Shown here: positions 8,587 to 16,092 of the stretch, piece after piece
Layout of the letters: each line of letters begins with the position of its first letter
Numbering within the stretch: the stretch's first letter is position 1
Assembly (NCBI RefSeq): GCF_000620785.1
Contig: NZ_JIAI01000006.1
Span: 186,001 to 250,000 of the forward strand
DNA: 64,000 nucleotides
Source: Actinospineispora acaciae DSM 45401
GTDB lineage: Bacteria; Actinomycetota; Actinomycetes; Mycobacteriales; Pseudonocardiaceae
Reading direction: 5' to 3'
Translations under genes and position numbers: made by a program
The notes under the pieces: model-generated
Databases searched by the model: none
Told to the model about the DNA's origin: nothing
Seen by the model: the letters and a program-made list of their open reading frames with translations, nothing else

Positions 8587-9108
8587 GTGTCGTTGGTCTT
8601 GGTCGAGGCGGACGATCGGCTCATCCGCGCCCTCTATGACGAGCACGGCGCGGCGCTACAGGCGTACGCGCTGGGGATGACCAATGGCGACCTCGGCCGG
8701 GCCCAGGACGCCGTGCAGGAGGTTCTGGTGCGAGCCTGGCGGCACCCCGAGGCGTTGGATCCCGGTCGCGGCAGCATTCGCGGCTGGCTCCTGCGTACGC
8801 TTCGCAATGTGCTGATCGACGAGTGGCGCGCTCGGTCGGTGCGACCCGAGACGATCACCGACACGCTCCCCGACCTCGGAATCTCCGACGGCGTGGACAT
8901 GGCGCTGCAATCCTGGCTGGTGGCGGAGGCGGTCGACCGGCTGAGCGAGGCGCACCGGGACGTGATCAGGGAGTGCTTCTTCAACGGACGCTCGGTGGCC
9001 GAGGCCGCCGAGCGCCTCGGGGTGCCGGCCGGCACCGTCAAGTCGCGCACGCACTATGCACTGCGCGCGTTGCGGGTAGAGCTGGTGGAGATGGGGGTGG
9101 CGCCGTGA
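8587..9108 (+). CDS. ECF RNA polymerase sigma factor, SigL/SigK-like
   Basis: The 173-residue protein has sigma region 2 (about residues 10-75, with DAVQEVLVRAWRHP) and region 4 (about 115-165) with the helix-turn-helix RSVAEAAERLGVPAGTVKSR. It redirects RNA polymerase to an extracytoplasmic stress regulon. The GTG start at 8587 has GGAGGGGAG upstream and lies downstream of the predicted start of transcription. The stop overlaps the anti-sigma start (GTGA). The paired zinc-finger anti-sigma gene and the promoter both resemble SigL-RslA. The gene set it controls is unknown. Confidence 0.88.
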   Translation: MSLVLVEADDRLIRALYDEHGAALQAYALGMTNGDLGRAQDAVQEVLVRAWRHPEALDPGRGSIRGWLLRTLRNVLIDEWRARSVRPETITDTLPDLGISDGVDMALQSWLVAEAVDRLSEAHRDVIRECFFNGRSVAEAAERLGVPAGTVKSRTHYALRALRVELVEMGVAP

Positions 9109-9872
9109 CCGAGCCAGCTACGCCGGACGGCTGCCCCCGCACCGGCGAGGTGGGCGCCTACCTGCTCGGCTCGCTGACCCCGGCCGAACGGGAGGACTAC
9201 GCCGCGCACCTGCGGGACTGCATCCACTGCCTGCGCGAGGTCAGCCAGCTCGCCGGCCTGCCCGGCCTGCTCGCCCGCAGCCCCGGCCCGCCCGCCGGCG
9301 CCCGGCTCCCGCCCGCACAGTCACCGCCCGCCGCCCAGCCCCCGGCCGCCGAGCCACCCACCCAGCCGAACGCCGTCCCCGCCCCGGGCGCCGAACCGAG
9401 CCCGGTGCTCGCCGCGCTGGCCGAGATCCGGCGCCGGCGAGCCCGCCGCAGGGCGCTGGTCGGGGCGGGCTTCGTGCTGGTCGCGGTGGTCGCGGCCGGT
9501 GCGACCACGCTGGGCGGGGGGATGCTGGCGAACCCGGCCACCGGGGTGAGCGCGGCGGGCGTGCTGCCGGTCTCGATGCAGCCGGTGGGCGGCGCGAAGG
9601 CCACCGCGACGCTGGCGCTGACCCAACGGCCGTGGGGCACCGAGGTCGTGATGCGCTGTCGCTACCAGGGCACCCCCGAGTACGAACCCCCGGTGTACGT
9701 GCTGGTGGCCACGGCGGCCGACGGCACCCGCACCGAGCTGGCCAGGTGGACCGCGGTGCCCGACCAGGACATCGTGCTGGCCACCGCGACCAACCTGCCA
9801 CCCGAGCGGCTGACCTCCCTGGAAGTGCGGGTCATGCACGGCAGGATGGTCCTGCGCACCGACCACATCTGA
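9105..9872 (+). CDS. Membrane anti-sigma factor with zinc-finger (ZAS) domain, RslA-like
   Basis: The 255-residue protein has an N-terminal anti-sigma domain with the zinc motif HLRDCIHC (HxxxCxxC), a Pro-rich linker of about 60 residues, a single membrane helix after RRRARRRALVG, and an outer domain of about 120 residues ending in RTDHI. In RslA-type factors the zinc centre senses oxidation and releases the sigma factor. The 4-base overlap with the sigma gene keeps the two in ratio. The outer domain resembles the RskA/RslA C-terminal fold only in layout; I cannot name its signal. Confidence 0.85.
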   Translation: MTEPATPDGCPRTGEVGAYLLGSLTPAEREDYAAHLRDCIHCLREVSQLAGLPGLLARSPGPPAGARLPPAQSPPAAQPPAAEPPTQPNAVPAPGAEPSPVLAALAEIRRRRARRRALVGAGFVLVAVVAAGATTLGGGMLANPATGVSAAGVLPVSMQPVGGAKATATLALTQRPWGTEVVMRCRYQGTPEYEPPVYVLVATAADGTRTELARWTAVPDQDIVLATATNLPPERLTSLEVRVMHGRMVLRTDHI

Positions 9873-9929
9873 CCCAACCGCCGCGACTACGCTCGGAACC
9901 ACACCTTCACCTCGATACCTGGGAGCACC

Positions 9930-11531
9930 GTGAGCACCGCCGCCCGCCGTCCCGTCGTCCTGCTCGCCGAAAAGCTGGCTCCGTCCGTCGTCGAGATGCT
10001 CGACGGGTCCTGCGAGATACGGCACGTGGACGGGACCGACCGGCCGGCGCTGCTCGCAGCGGTCGCCGGCGCGGACGCGCTGCTGGTGCGTTCGGCGACC
10101 AAGGTCGACGCCGAGGTCCTCGCCGCCGCGCCCAGGCTCAAGGTGGTGGCGCGCGCCGGCGTCGGGCTGGACAACGTGGACGTCCCGCCGGCCACCGCGC
10201 GCGGCGTGATGGTGGTCAACGCGCCCACCTCGAACATCGTCTCCGCCGCCGAGCACGCGATCGCGCTGCTGCTGGCCGCCCTGCGCAACGTGCCGGCCGC
10301 GGACGCCAGCCTGCGCGCGGGGGAGTGGAAGCGCAGCGCGTACACCGGCGTCGAGCTCAACGGCAAGACCGTCGGCGTGGTCGGCCTCGGCAAGATCGGC
10401 CAGCTGGTCGCGCAGCGGCTGTCCGCGTTCGGCACCAAGATCATCGCTTACGACCCGTACGTGGCGCCGGCCAGGGCCGCCCAGCTCGGCATCGAGCTGC
10501 TCACCCTGGACGACCTGCTCGAACGCGCCGACGTGATCTCCATCCACCTGCCCAAGACGCCGGAGACGCTGGGCCTGATCGGCAAGGACCAGCTGGCCAG
10601 GACCAAGCCGGGGGTGGTCATCGTGAACGCCGCGCGCGGCGGTCTGGTGGACGAGGACGCGCTGGCCGAGGCGGTCCGCTCCGGGCACGTGGGCGGCGCC
10701 GGCGTCGACGTCTACGTCAGCGAGCCGACCACCGCCAGCCCGCTGTTCGAGCTGCCCGCCGTGGTGGTCACCCCGCACCTGGGCGCGTCCACCCGGGAGG
10801 CGCAGGACCGCGCCGGCACCGACGTGGCCCGCTCGGTGCTGCTCGCGCTGGCCGGCGAGTTCGTGCCGGACGCGGTGAACGTGCAGATCTCCGGCGTGGT
10901 CGGCGAGGAGGTGCGGCCCTACCTGCCGCTGGCCCAGAAGCTGGGCACGCTGCTCTACGCGCTGGCCGGCAAGGTGCCGTCCTCGGTCACCGTGCAGGTG
11001 GCCGGCGAGCTGGCCGCCGAGGACGTCTCGGTGCTGCCGCTGGCGGCCTTGCGTGGGGTGTTCAACGACGTGGTGGAGGACCAGGTCACGTTCGTGAACG
11101 TGCCGGCGCTGGCCGAGGAGCGCGGGGTGAAGGTGGAGGTCAGCACCGAGCCGGAGAGTGAGAATTATCGCAGCGTGGTGCGGCTGCTCGCGGCCATGCC
11201 GGACGGCGGCCAGGTCACCGTCTCCGGCACGCTGACCGGCCGCAACTCCGTGGAGAAGCTGGTGGAGATCAACGGCCGGCACTTCGACCTGCGCGCCGAG
11301 GGCGACGTGGTGCTGATGGAGTACACCGACCGGCCGGGCGTGATGGGCCGGGTCGGCACCCTGCTCGGCGAGGCCGGGGTGAACATCGAGGCCGCGCAGA
11401 TCAGCCAGACCACCGGCGGCTCGGAGGCCATCATGCTGCTGCGGGTGGACCGTCCGGTGGACAACACGGTGCTCGCGCCGGTCGGCGCGGCGGTCGGGGC
11501 GCGGACGGCGGCGCAGGTCAGCTTCGGCTGA
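9930..11531 (+). CDS. serA: D-3-phosphoglycerate dehydrogenase (long form with ACT domain)
   Basis: The 533-residue enzyme starts serine synthesis by oxidising 3-phosphoglycerate with NAD. The NAD site VGVVGLGKIGQLVAQRL is near residue 150, and the catalytic His lies in TPHLGASTREAQDRAG. Residues about 300-450 form the extra domain found in the mycobacterial type. The C-terminus is an ACT domain (EYTDRPGVMGRVGTLLGEAG) that binds serine. The GTG start has GGGAG upstream. It is near the ilv and leu genes, as in mycobacteria. A short repeat of CTTCGGCTGAT flanks the stop codon, followed by a weak CAAGGCT/AGCCTTG hairpin. Confidence 0.96.
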   Translation: MSTAARRPVVLLAEKLAPSVVEMLDGSCEIRHVDGTDRPALLAAVAGADALLVRSATKVDAEVLAAAPRLKVVARAGVGLDNVDVPPATARGVMVVNAPTSNIVSAAEHAIALLLAALRNVPAADASLRAGEWKRSAYTGVELNGKTVGVVGLGKIGQLVAQRLSAFGTKIIAYDPYVAPARAAQLGIELLTLDDLLERADVISIHLPKTPETLGLIGKDQLARTKPGVVIVNAARGGLVDEDALAEAVRSGHVGGAGVDVYVSEPTTASPLFELPAVVVTPHLGASTREAQDRAGTDVARSVLLALAGEFVPDAVNVQISGVVGEEVRPYLPLAQKLGTLLYALAGKVPSSVTVQVAGELAAEDVSVLPLAALRGVFNDVVEDQVTFVNVPALAEERGVKVEVSTEPESENYRSVVRLLAAMPDGGQVTVSGTLTGRNSVEKLVEINGRHFDLRAEGDVVLMEYTDRPGVMGRVGTLLGEAGVNIEAAQISQTTGGSEAIMLLRVDRPVDNTVLAPVGAAVGARTAAQVSFG

Positions 11532-11796
11532 TCAAGGCTGGCGCAACTTCGGCTGATTGGAGCCTTGTAGGGCGCCCCGAAAACTGGTCGTACCTCTTTC
11601 AGGTATATCGTTTTGCGCTGTTCGGGCGAGCCGTTGAGACTCCTGTGACGGATGCGACCGAGCGGGGCAAGCCACTCGGAGTAGTCCCGAAGTCACGTTT
11701 TGATAACGGGTAGAAACGTTCTTCGGGCCTCCGACGGTTTCCCCGGCGAACACCGATGGCACCCGCCAGCGGTTCCCGAGAGGGGAAGAAGACGAC

Positions 11797-13611
11797 ATGC
11801 GAGGCCGCACACTCCTGGCCAGCACCACGTTGGCGCTGCTGACAGTGGTCTGGAGCGCTCCCGCTGCGCTGGCCGCTCCCAACGACTCGGAGGAGCCGAA
11901 GCCCCCCGCTTCGAGCGCCCCGGCTCGTCCGCACACCCAGCAGCAGCCTGGGGCCGACACCGAGACACCCGCTCCCAAGCCGGCGCCCAAGCCCGCCGAG
12001 CAGCCGAAGACGACCGAGGCGCCCAAGCCCAGCGAGGCCAAGCCGCTGCCGGCTCCGGTGCAGAAGCCCAGCCCGGCACCGTCCTCGGCACCGGCGATCG
12101 CCATCCCCGAGCCGAAGGCGACGCTCACGGTCTCCCCGAAGTCCGTCAAGCAGGGCGAGTCCATCACCGCCGACGCCAAGTGCGAGAACGGCCAGGTGAG
12201 CTCGCTGCGGGCGCCGGACGTGAGCTTCGCCGGCAACTCCGGCAAGGTCGCCGACAACGCCCGGGTGGGCGCCCGGACGGTGACCCTGGTGTGCGTCAAC
12301 GGCTCGAAGCGGGCCGACGCCACCGACTCGTTCGAGATCGTCGCCAAGGACGGCACCGGCACCGGTGACGTCAGGGCGTCGCTGGCCGTCTCCCCGAAGT
12401 CGGTGCGGCCGGGCGGCACGATCAACGCCAACCCGCGCTGTGAGACCGGCCGGGTGGACTCCCTGAGTGCCGCGGACGTCAGCTTCGGCGGCAACACCGG
12501 CCGGGTCAGCGACCGTGCCCCCGAGGGCGAGCGCACGGTGACCCTGACCTGCGTCGACGGCGCCAAGCGCGGCACCGCGACCGACACGTTCCGGGTCGAC
12601 CGCAACGGCCTGCCCGGGATCGGCGAGCCCAAGGCCTACCTCGCGGTCTCCCCGAGGGTGGTCAAGCAGGGCGAGATCATCTACGCCAACGGCTACTGCC
12701 TGGAGAGCACCCAGGTCGCGCTGTTCGGTGACGGCGTGAGCTTCCGGGGCAACCGGGGCTACGTGGACGACAACGCCCGCGAGGGCGACCACACCGTGAC
12801 CCGCATCTGCCGCAGCGGCGCGAAGGAGGACCGGGCGACCGACACCTTCCGGGTCGACCGTGGCGGCGGCTGGCCGGGCACCGGGCCGGCGGACTTCTGG
12901 ATGAGCGACCGCTCCGGCTACCGGGGCGACAGCGTCGACGTGTCGGTGCGCTGCCGGGACAACAACGCCCGCCTGGAGTCCAACGCGCTGGACGACATCA
13001 CGCTGCGCCGTGACGGCAGCCGCCTGACCGGCACCACGCACGTCGAGCGCAACGCCGACTACGGCTGGCACCGGGTGACCGTCTACTGCGACGGCCACAG
13101 CACGACCGCCGGCTTCTGGGTGAACCGGGAGCACGGCGACCACGACAGGTACCTGACCCTCAAGCCCGGTTCCGGTCACCGAGGTGACTCGATCGACGTC
13201 TACGTCGGCTGCGACCGGTCGCTGGGCAGGCTGGAGTCGGACGTGCTCGACGACATCGACCTCGACCGCAAGGGGCGGGGCTCCTTCCGCTGGTCCGGCA
13301 CCACGCACGTGGAGGACGACGCCGACCGGGGCGAGCACACTGTGAAGATCCGTTGCGGTGACGACACCCTGGAGGAGACGTTCTTCGTCCGGGGTGACGA
13401 CGACAAGGATGATGACGGGGGTGACGGCGGCGATGGCGGCGGTCCGAGTGGTGGTGACTACGTGACTGTGTACCCGAAGGGTGGCGTCGAGACCGGCGGC
13501 GGCCCGGCCGGCGGGTCGGCCGGCCTGGTGGCCCTGGGCCTGACCGGCGTGACCGGTGCCGGCATGCCCGGCGCGGGCAGCGCGCGGGGCCGGCGGGGTG
13601 AGCGGCGATGA
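11797..13611 (+). CDS. Secreted protein with five Ig-like repeats and sortase-type C-terminus
   Basis: The 604-residue protein starts with a signal peptide (MRGRTLLASTTLALL, cleavage near ALAA). About 85 Pro/Lys/Glu-rich residues follow, then five repeats of about 85-90 residues (roughly 108-555), each with two cysteines likely to form a disulfide. Repeats 1-3 open with LxVSPKSVKQG-like text; repeats 4-5 open with GYRGDSVDV-like text and are more divergent. After an Asp/Gly-rich linker, the tail reads YPKGGVETGGG, then a weakly hydrophobic stretch and RRGERR, a sorting-signal layout without classic LPxTG. The next gene is a sortase and overlaps it, so this is probably its substrate. No known catalytic motif is present. 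Confidence 0.75.
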   Translation: MRGRTLLASTTLALLTVVWSAPAALAAPNDSEEPKPPASSAPARPHTQQQPGADTETPAPKPAPKPAEQPKTTEAPKPSEAKPLPAPVQKPSPAPSSAPAIAIPEPKATLTVSPKSVKQGESITADAKCENGQVSSLRAPDVSFAGNSGKVADNARVGARTVTLVCVNGSKRADATDSFEIVAKDGTGTGDVRASLAVSPKSVRPGGTINANPRCETGRVDSLSAADVSFGGNTGRVSDRAPEGERTVTLTCVDGAKRGTATDTFRVDRNGLPGIGEPKAYLAVSPRVVKQGEIIYANGYCLESTQVALFGDGVSFRGNRGYVDDNAREGDHTVTRICRSGAKEDRATDTFRVDRGGGWPGTGPADFWMSDRSGYRGDSVDVSVRCRDNNARLESNALDDITLRRDGSRLTGTTHVERNADYGWHRVTVYCDGHSTTAGFWVNREHGDHDRYLTLKPGSGHRGDSIDVYVGCDRSLGRLESDVLDDIDLDRKGRGSFRWSGTTHVEDDADRGEHTVKIRCGDDTLEETFFVRGDDDKDDDGGDGGDGGGPSGGDYVTVYPKGGVETGGGPAGGSAGLVALGLTGVTGAGMPGAGSARGRRGERR

Positions 13612-14216
13612 GCTGGCGACGCGCGGCGCTGGTCGCCGTCCCGGCGGCGCTGGCCCTCCTGCTGGCGGGCTGCGGTGACGCCGAGCCGGGCCCCAACGAC
13701 GGCCCGACCCTGTCGGCGCCGTTGACCGGAGGCCCGGTGCAGGCGATCCCGCCGCTGCCGGCCTCCAACCCCACCGAGATCAAGGTCGACAAGATCAACG
13801 CTCAGTCGAGCCTGATCCCGACCGGCCTGAACCCGGACCGGACGATCGCCACCCCACCGGTCAGCCAGCCGCTGCAGGCCAGCTGGTACCGGCTGAGCCC
13901 GACCCCGGGCGCGGTGGGGCCGGCGATCATCCTTGGGCACATCAACGGTGGCGGGAAGGACGGCATCTTCGCCCACCTGCACGAGCTCAAGCCCGGTGAC
14001 CAGGTGCAGGTGAAGCGTGAGGACGGCAAGACCGCCATCTTCACCATCACCAAGCTCGAGCAGCACTCGAAGAACAAGTTCCCGACCCTGGCGGTCTACG
14101 GTGACACGCCGGAAGCCCAGATCCGGTTGATCACGTGCGGCGGGGCCTTCAACAAGGCCGCGAAGAGCTACGTGGACAACATCGTGGCGTCCGGCGTCCT
14201 CACCGGCGTCGCCTGA
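13608..14216 (+). CDS. Class F-like sortase with lipoprotein signal
   Basis: The 202-residue protein begins with a lipoprotein signal (lipobox LLAGC near residue 20). The sortase core has the catalytic His in IILGHINGGG (about residue 110) and Cys in RLITCGGAF (about residue 175). No Arg follows the Cys: the usual region reads NKAAKSYVDNIV, so the expected catalytic Arg is not obvious. Sortases join proteins to the cell wall or to each other outside the membrane. The ATGA overlap with the repeat protein implies an enzyme/substrate pair. A clear terminator follows. Confidence 0.85.
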   Translation: MSWRRAALVAVPAALALLLAGCGDAEPGPNDGPTLSAPLTGGPVQAIPPLPASNPTEIKVDKINAQSSLIPTGLNPDRTIATPPVSQPLQASWYRLSPTPGAVGPAIILGHINGGGKDGIFAHLHELKPGDQVQVKREDGKTAIFTITKLEQHSKNKFPTLAVYGDTPEAQIRLITCGGAFNKAAKSYVDNIVASGVLTGVA

Positions 14217-14230
14217 CCCGACATAACACA

Positions 14231-14266
14231 CACCGCCCGGGCCGGCCATCGCTGGTCCGGGCGGTG
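14231..14266 (+). terminator. Terminator after the sortase gene
   Basis: Perfect 10-bp arms CACCGCCCGG and CCGGGCGGTG (14231-14240 and 14257-14266) lie just past the sortase stop. No T run follows, as is common in high-GC actinobacteria. Confidence 0.65.
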
Positions 14267-14444
14267 TCGTATGACCGACATGGCCGGTGTCCGACCACCC
14301 GACGGGCGTCATTTCCTCCGATCTTCACCCGGTAGAGTGATCCCGAACGGGTGGCGCGCGGAGAGTCCGGCTGACCGCAGCCGGTAGCGTGCCGTCGGGA
14401 CATCGGTTCCCCAGACTTGCTAGATGTAGAGGAGGCGGCACGCC

Positions 14445-15488
14445 ATGCGACTGGCGGTGATTCCCGGGGACGGGATTGGGCCGGAAGTCATCGCCGAGGC
14501 GCTCAAGGTCCTCGGGGAGGTGGCTCCGGGCACCGAGACGACCACCTACGACCTCGGCGCCGCCCGCTGGCACTCGACCGGTGAACTGTTGCCCGAGTCG
14601 GTGCTGACCGAGCTGGCCGAGCACGACGCGATCCTGCTCGGCGCCGTGGGCGACCCCTCGGTGCCCAGCGGCATCCTGGAGCGCGGGCTGCTGCTGCGGC
14701 TGCGCTTCGAGCTCGACCACCACGTGAACCTGCGCCCGGCGCGGCTCTACCCGGGCGTGCGCAGCCCGCTGGCCAGTCCGCCCGAGGTCGACCTGGTGGT
14801 GGTCCGGGAAGGCACCGAGGGCCCGTACGCCGGCACCGGTGGCCACCTGCGCAAGGACACCCCGCACGAGATCGCCACCGAGGTCAGCGTGAACACCGCG
14901 TTCGGCGTCGAGCGGGTGGTGCGGGACGCCTTCGCCCGCGCCGCCAAGCGCCCGCGCAAGCACCTCACGCTCGTACACAAGACCAACGTGATGGCCTTCT
15001 CCGGCGGCCTGTGGTCGCGCCTGGTGGAGGAGGTGTCGCTGGAGTACCCGGAGGTCGGCGTCTCCTACCAGCACGTGGACGCGACCACCATCCACCTGGT
15101 CACCGACCCCGGCCGGTTCGACGTGATCGTCACCGACAACCTGTTCGGCGACATCCTCACCGACCTGGCCGCCGCCGTCACCGGTGGCATCGGCCTGGCC
15201 GCCAGCGGCAACCTGGACGTCAGCAAGCGCAACCCGAGCATGTTCGAGCCGGTGCACGGCAGCGCCCCGGACATCGCCGGCCAGGGCATCGCCGACCCCA
15301 CCGCCGCCGTCCTCTCCGTCGCCCTCCTGCTCGACCACCTCGGCAACTCCGAGGCCGCCCGCAAGGTAGAGGCCTCCGTCGCCTTCGACCTGGCCACCCG
15401 CGACCACGGCGCCGCCGGCCACACCCAGTCCATCGGCGACCGCCTGGCCGCCCTGGTCGGCCGCCCCGCCACCTTCGACGTCGGCTAA
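14445..15488 (+). CDS. leuB: 3-isopropylmalate dehydrogenase
   Basis: The 347-residue enzyme oxidises and decarboxylates 3-isopropylmalate in leucine synthesis. MRLAVIPGDGIGPEV opens the family fold. The metal/substrate region VTDNLFGDILTDLAA and the NAD loop FEPVHGSAPDIAG are intact. The start has GAGGAGG upstream at 14430. It is alone in its transcript, with a long hairpin downstream before the convergent EthD gene. leuC and leuD are 5 kb away; leuA is not in the window. Confidence 0.97.
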   Translation: MRLAVIPGDGIGPEVIAEALKVLGEVAPGTETTTYDLGAARWHSTGELLPESVLTELAEHDAILLGAVGDPSVPSGILERGLLLRLRFELDHHVNLRPARLYPGVRSPLASPPEVDLVVVREGTEGPYAGTGGHLRKDTPHEIATEVSVNTAFGVERVVRDAFARAAKRPRKHLTLVHKTNVMAFSGGLWSRLVEEVSLEYPEVGVSYQHVDATTIHLVTDPGRFDVIVTDNLFGDILTDLAAAVTGGIGLAASGNLDVSKRNPSMFEPVHGSAPDIAGQGIADPTAAVLSVALLLDHLGNSEAARKVEASVAFDLATRDHGAAGHTQSIGDRLAALVGRPATFDVG

Positions 15489-15495
15489 AACCCGT

Positions 15496-15596
15496 CCGCG
15501 AGTCGGGCGTCCTGGCACACCGAGTCGGGCGTTTCAGCACATCTGAGGAGTGTGCTGAAACGCGCGACTCAGTGTGCTGACACGCCCGACTCGCGG
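15496..15596. repeat. Long imperfect palindrome B between convergent genes
   Basis: Arms of 46 bases (15496-15541 and 15551-15596) surround the 9-base loop TCTGAGGAG. The arms are largely but not perfectly complementary and contain repeated GAGTCGGGCG and CCCGACTCGCGG units. It separates leuB from the EthD gene and can serve as a two-way terminator. The unit CCCGACTCGCGGG recurs at about 23263-23275. Confidence 0.75.
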
Positions 15597-15612
15597 GTGG
15601 GGGGTACGGCGG

Positions 15613-15924
15613 TCAGACCACGCGGTCGGTGGGGCCGAAGATGAGCTGGGCGCCGGCGGAGGCGAAGTTGGGCAGGTCGGCGCCGGCGGCCTTGAACTCG
15701 GGGCTGCGCAGGGCGGCCTTCATCGACTCCTCGGTGTCCCAGGTGAGGGTTGCGATGACGTGGTACGGGGGTTTGCTGCCGTCGGGGCCGGGCTGGCACC
15801 AGTTGACCGTGTAGCCGGCGAGGCCGGGTGCCTTGGCGGCGAGCGGGGCGTGGACGTCGCGGTAGTGCTTGTCGAACGCGGCCGGGTCCTCGGGGTGGTT
15901 GTAGAGCACGGTGAGCTGGTGCAC
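15613..15924 (-). CDS. EthD family protein
   Basis: The 103-residue protein matches the EthD ferredoxin-like dimeric alpha/beta-barrel family: YNHPEDPAAFDKHYRDVHAPL at the start and PPYHVIATLTWDTEESM in the middle. EthD proteins accompany ether and polyketide catabolism, but most have no assigned substrate. The GTG start at 15922-15924 is fixed by AGGAGG six bases upstream. It is divergent from the cimA leader, with 36 bases between the two starts. Confidence 0.85.
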   Translation of the reverse strand: MHQLTVLYNHPEDPAAFDKHYRDVHAPLAAKAPGLAGYTVNWCQPGPDGSKPPYHVIATLTWDTEESMKAALRSPEFKAAGADLPNFASAGAQLIFGPTDRVV

Positions 15925-15947
15925 GTCGTCCTCCTCGTGGTGCGTGT

Positions 15948-15953
15948 TAGGCT
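15948..15953 (+). promoter_or_regulatory. -10 element of the cimA leader transcript
   Basis: TAGGCT lies 7 bases before the leader GTG at 15961, so the leader mRNA is probably leaderless. No strong -35 hexamer is visible at the right distance. Confidence 0.5.
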
Positions 15954-15960
15954 CATCATC

Positions 15961-16005
15961 GTGGCACGTCAGCAGGTGATCATTATCGTGGAGCGCGTCG
16001 GGTAG
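15961..16005 (+). CDS. cimA attenuator leader peptide (14 aa)
   Basis: The frame encodes MARQQVIIIVERVG from a GTG start, with three successive Ile codons flanked by Val. A 10-bp perfect stem GCGCGTCGGG/CCCGACGCGC (15993-16002 with 16017-16026) covers its last codons, and an intrinsic terminator follows directly. cimA starts the pyruvate route to isoleucine, so Ile-tRNA supply is a fitting signal. The arrangement copies that of the ilvB leader. Confidence 0.75.
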   Translation: MARQQVIIIVERVG

Positions 16006-16026
16006 CGGCATCATCGCCCGACGCGC

Positions 16027-16056
16027 AGACCTCTCGCACCCGCGAGGGGTCTTTTT
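16027..16056 (+). terminator. cimA attenuator terminator
   Basis: AGACCTCTCGC pairs with GCGAGGGGTCT (one G-U pair) around the loop ACCC and is followed by five T. It lies between the leader stop and cimA. Confidence 0.85.
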
Positions 16057-16092
16057 GTTTGTCAGCCACGATCCGACCCAGGAGCAGCAGCG

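Noticed and set aside
15496..15596. Repeated GAGTCGGGCG units considered as a CRISPR-like array
   Set aside because: Units are in inverted order, spacers are not of even size, and no cas gene is near; it is a hairpin.
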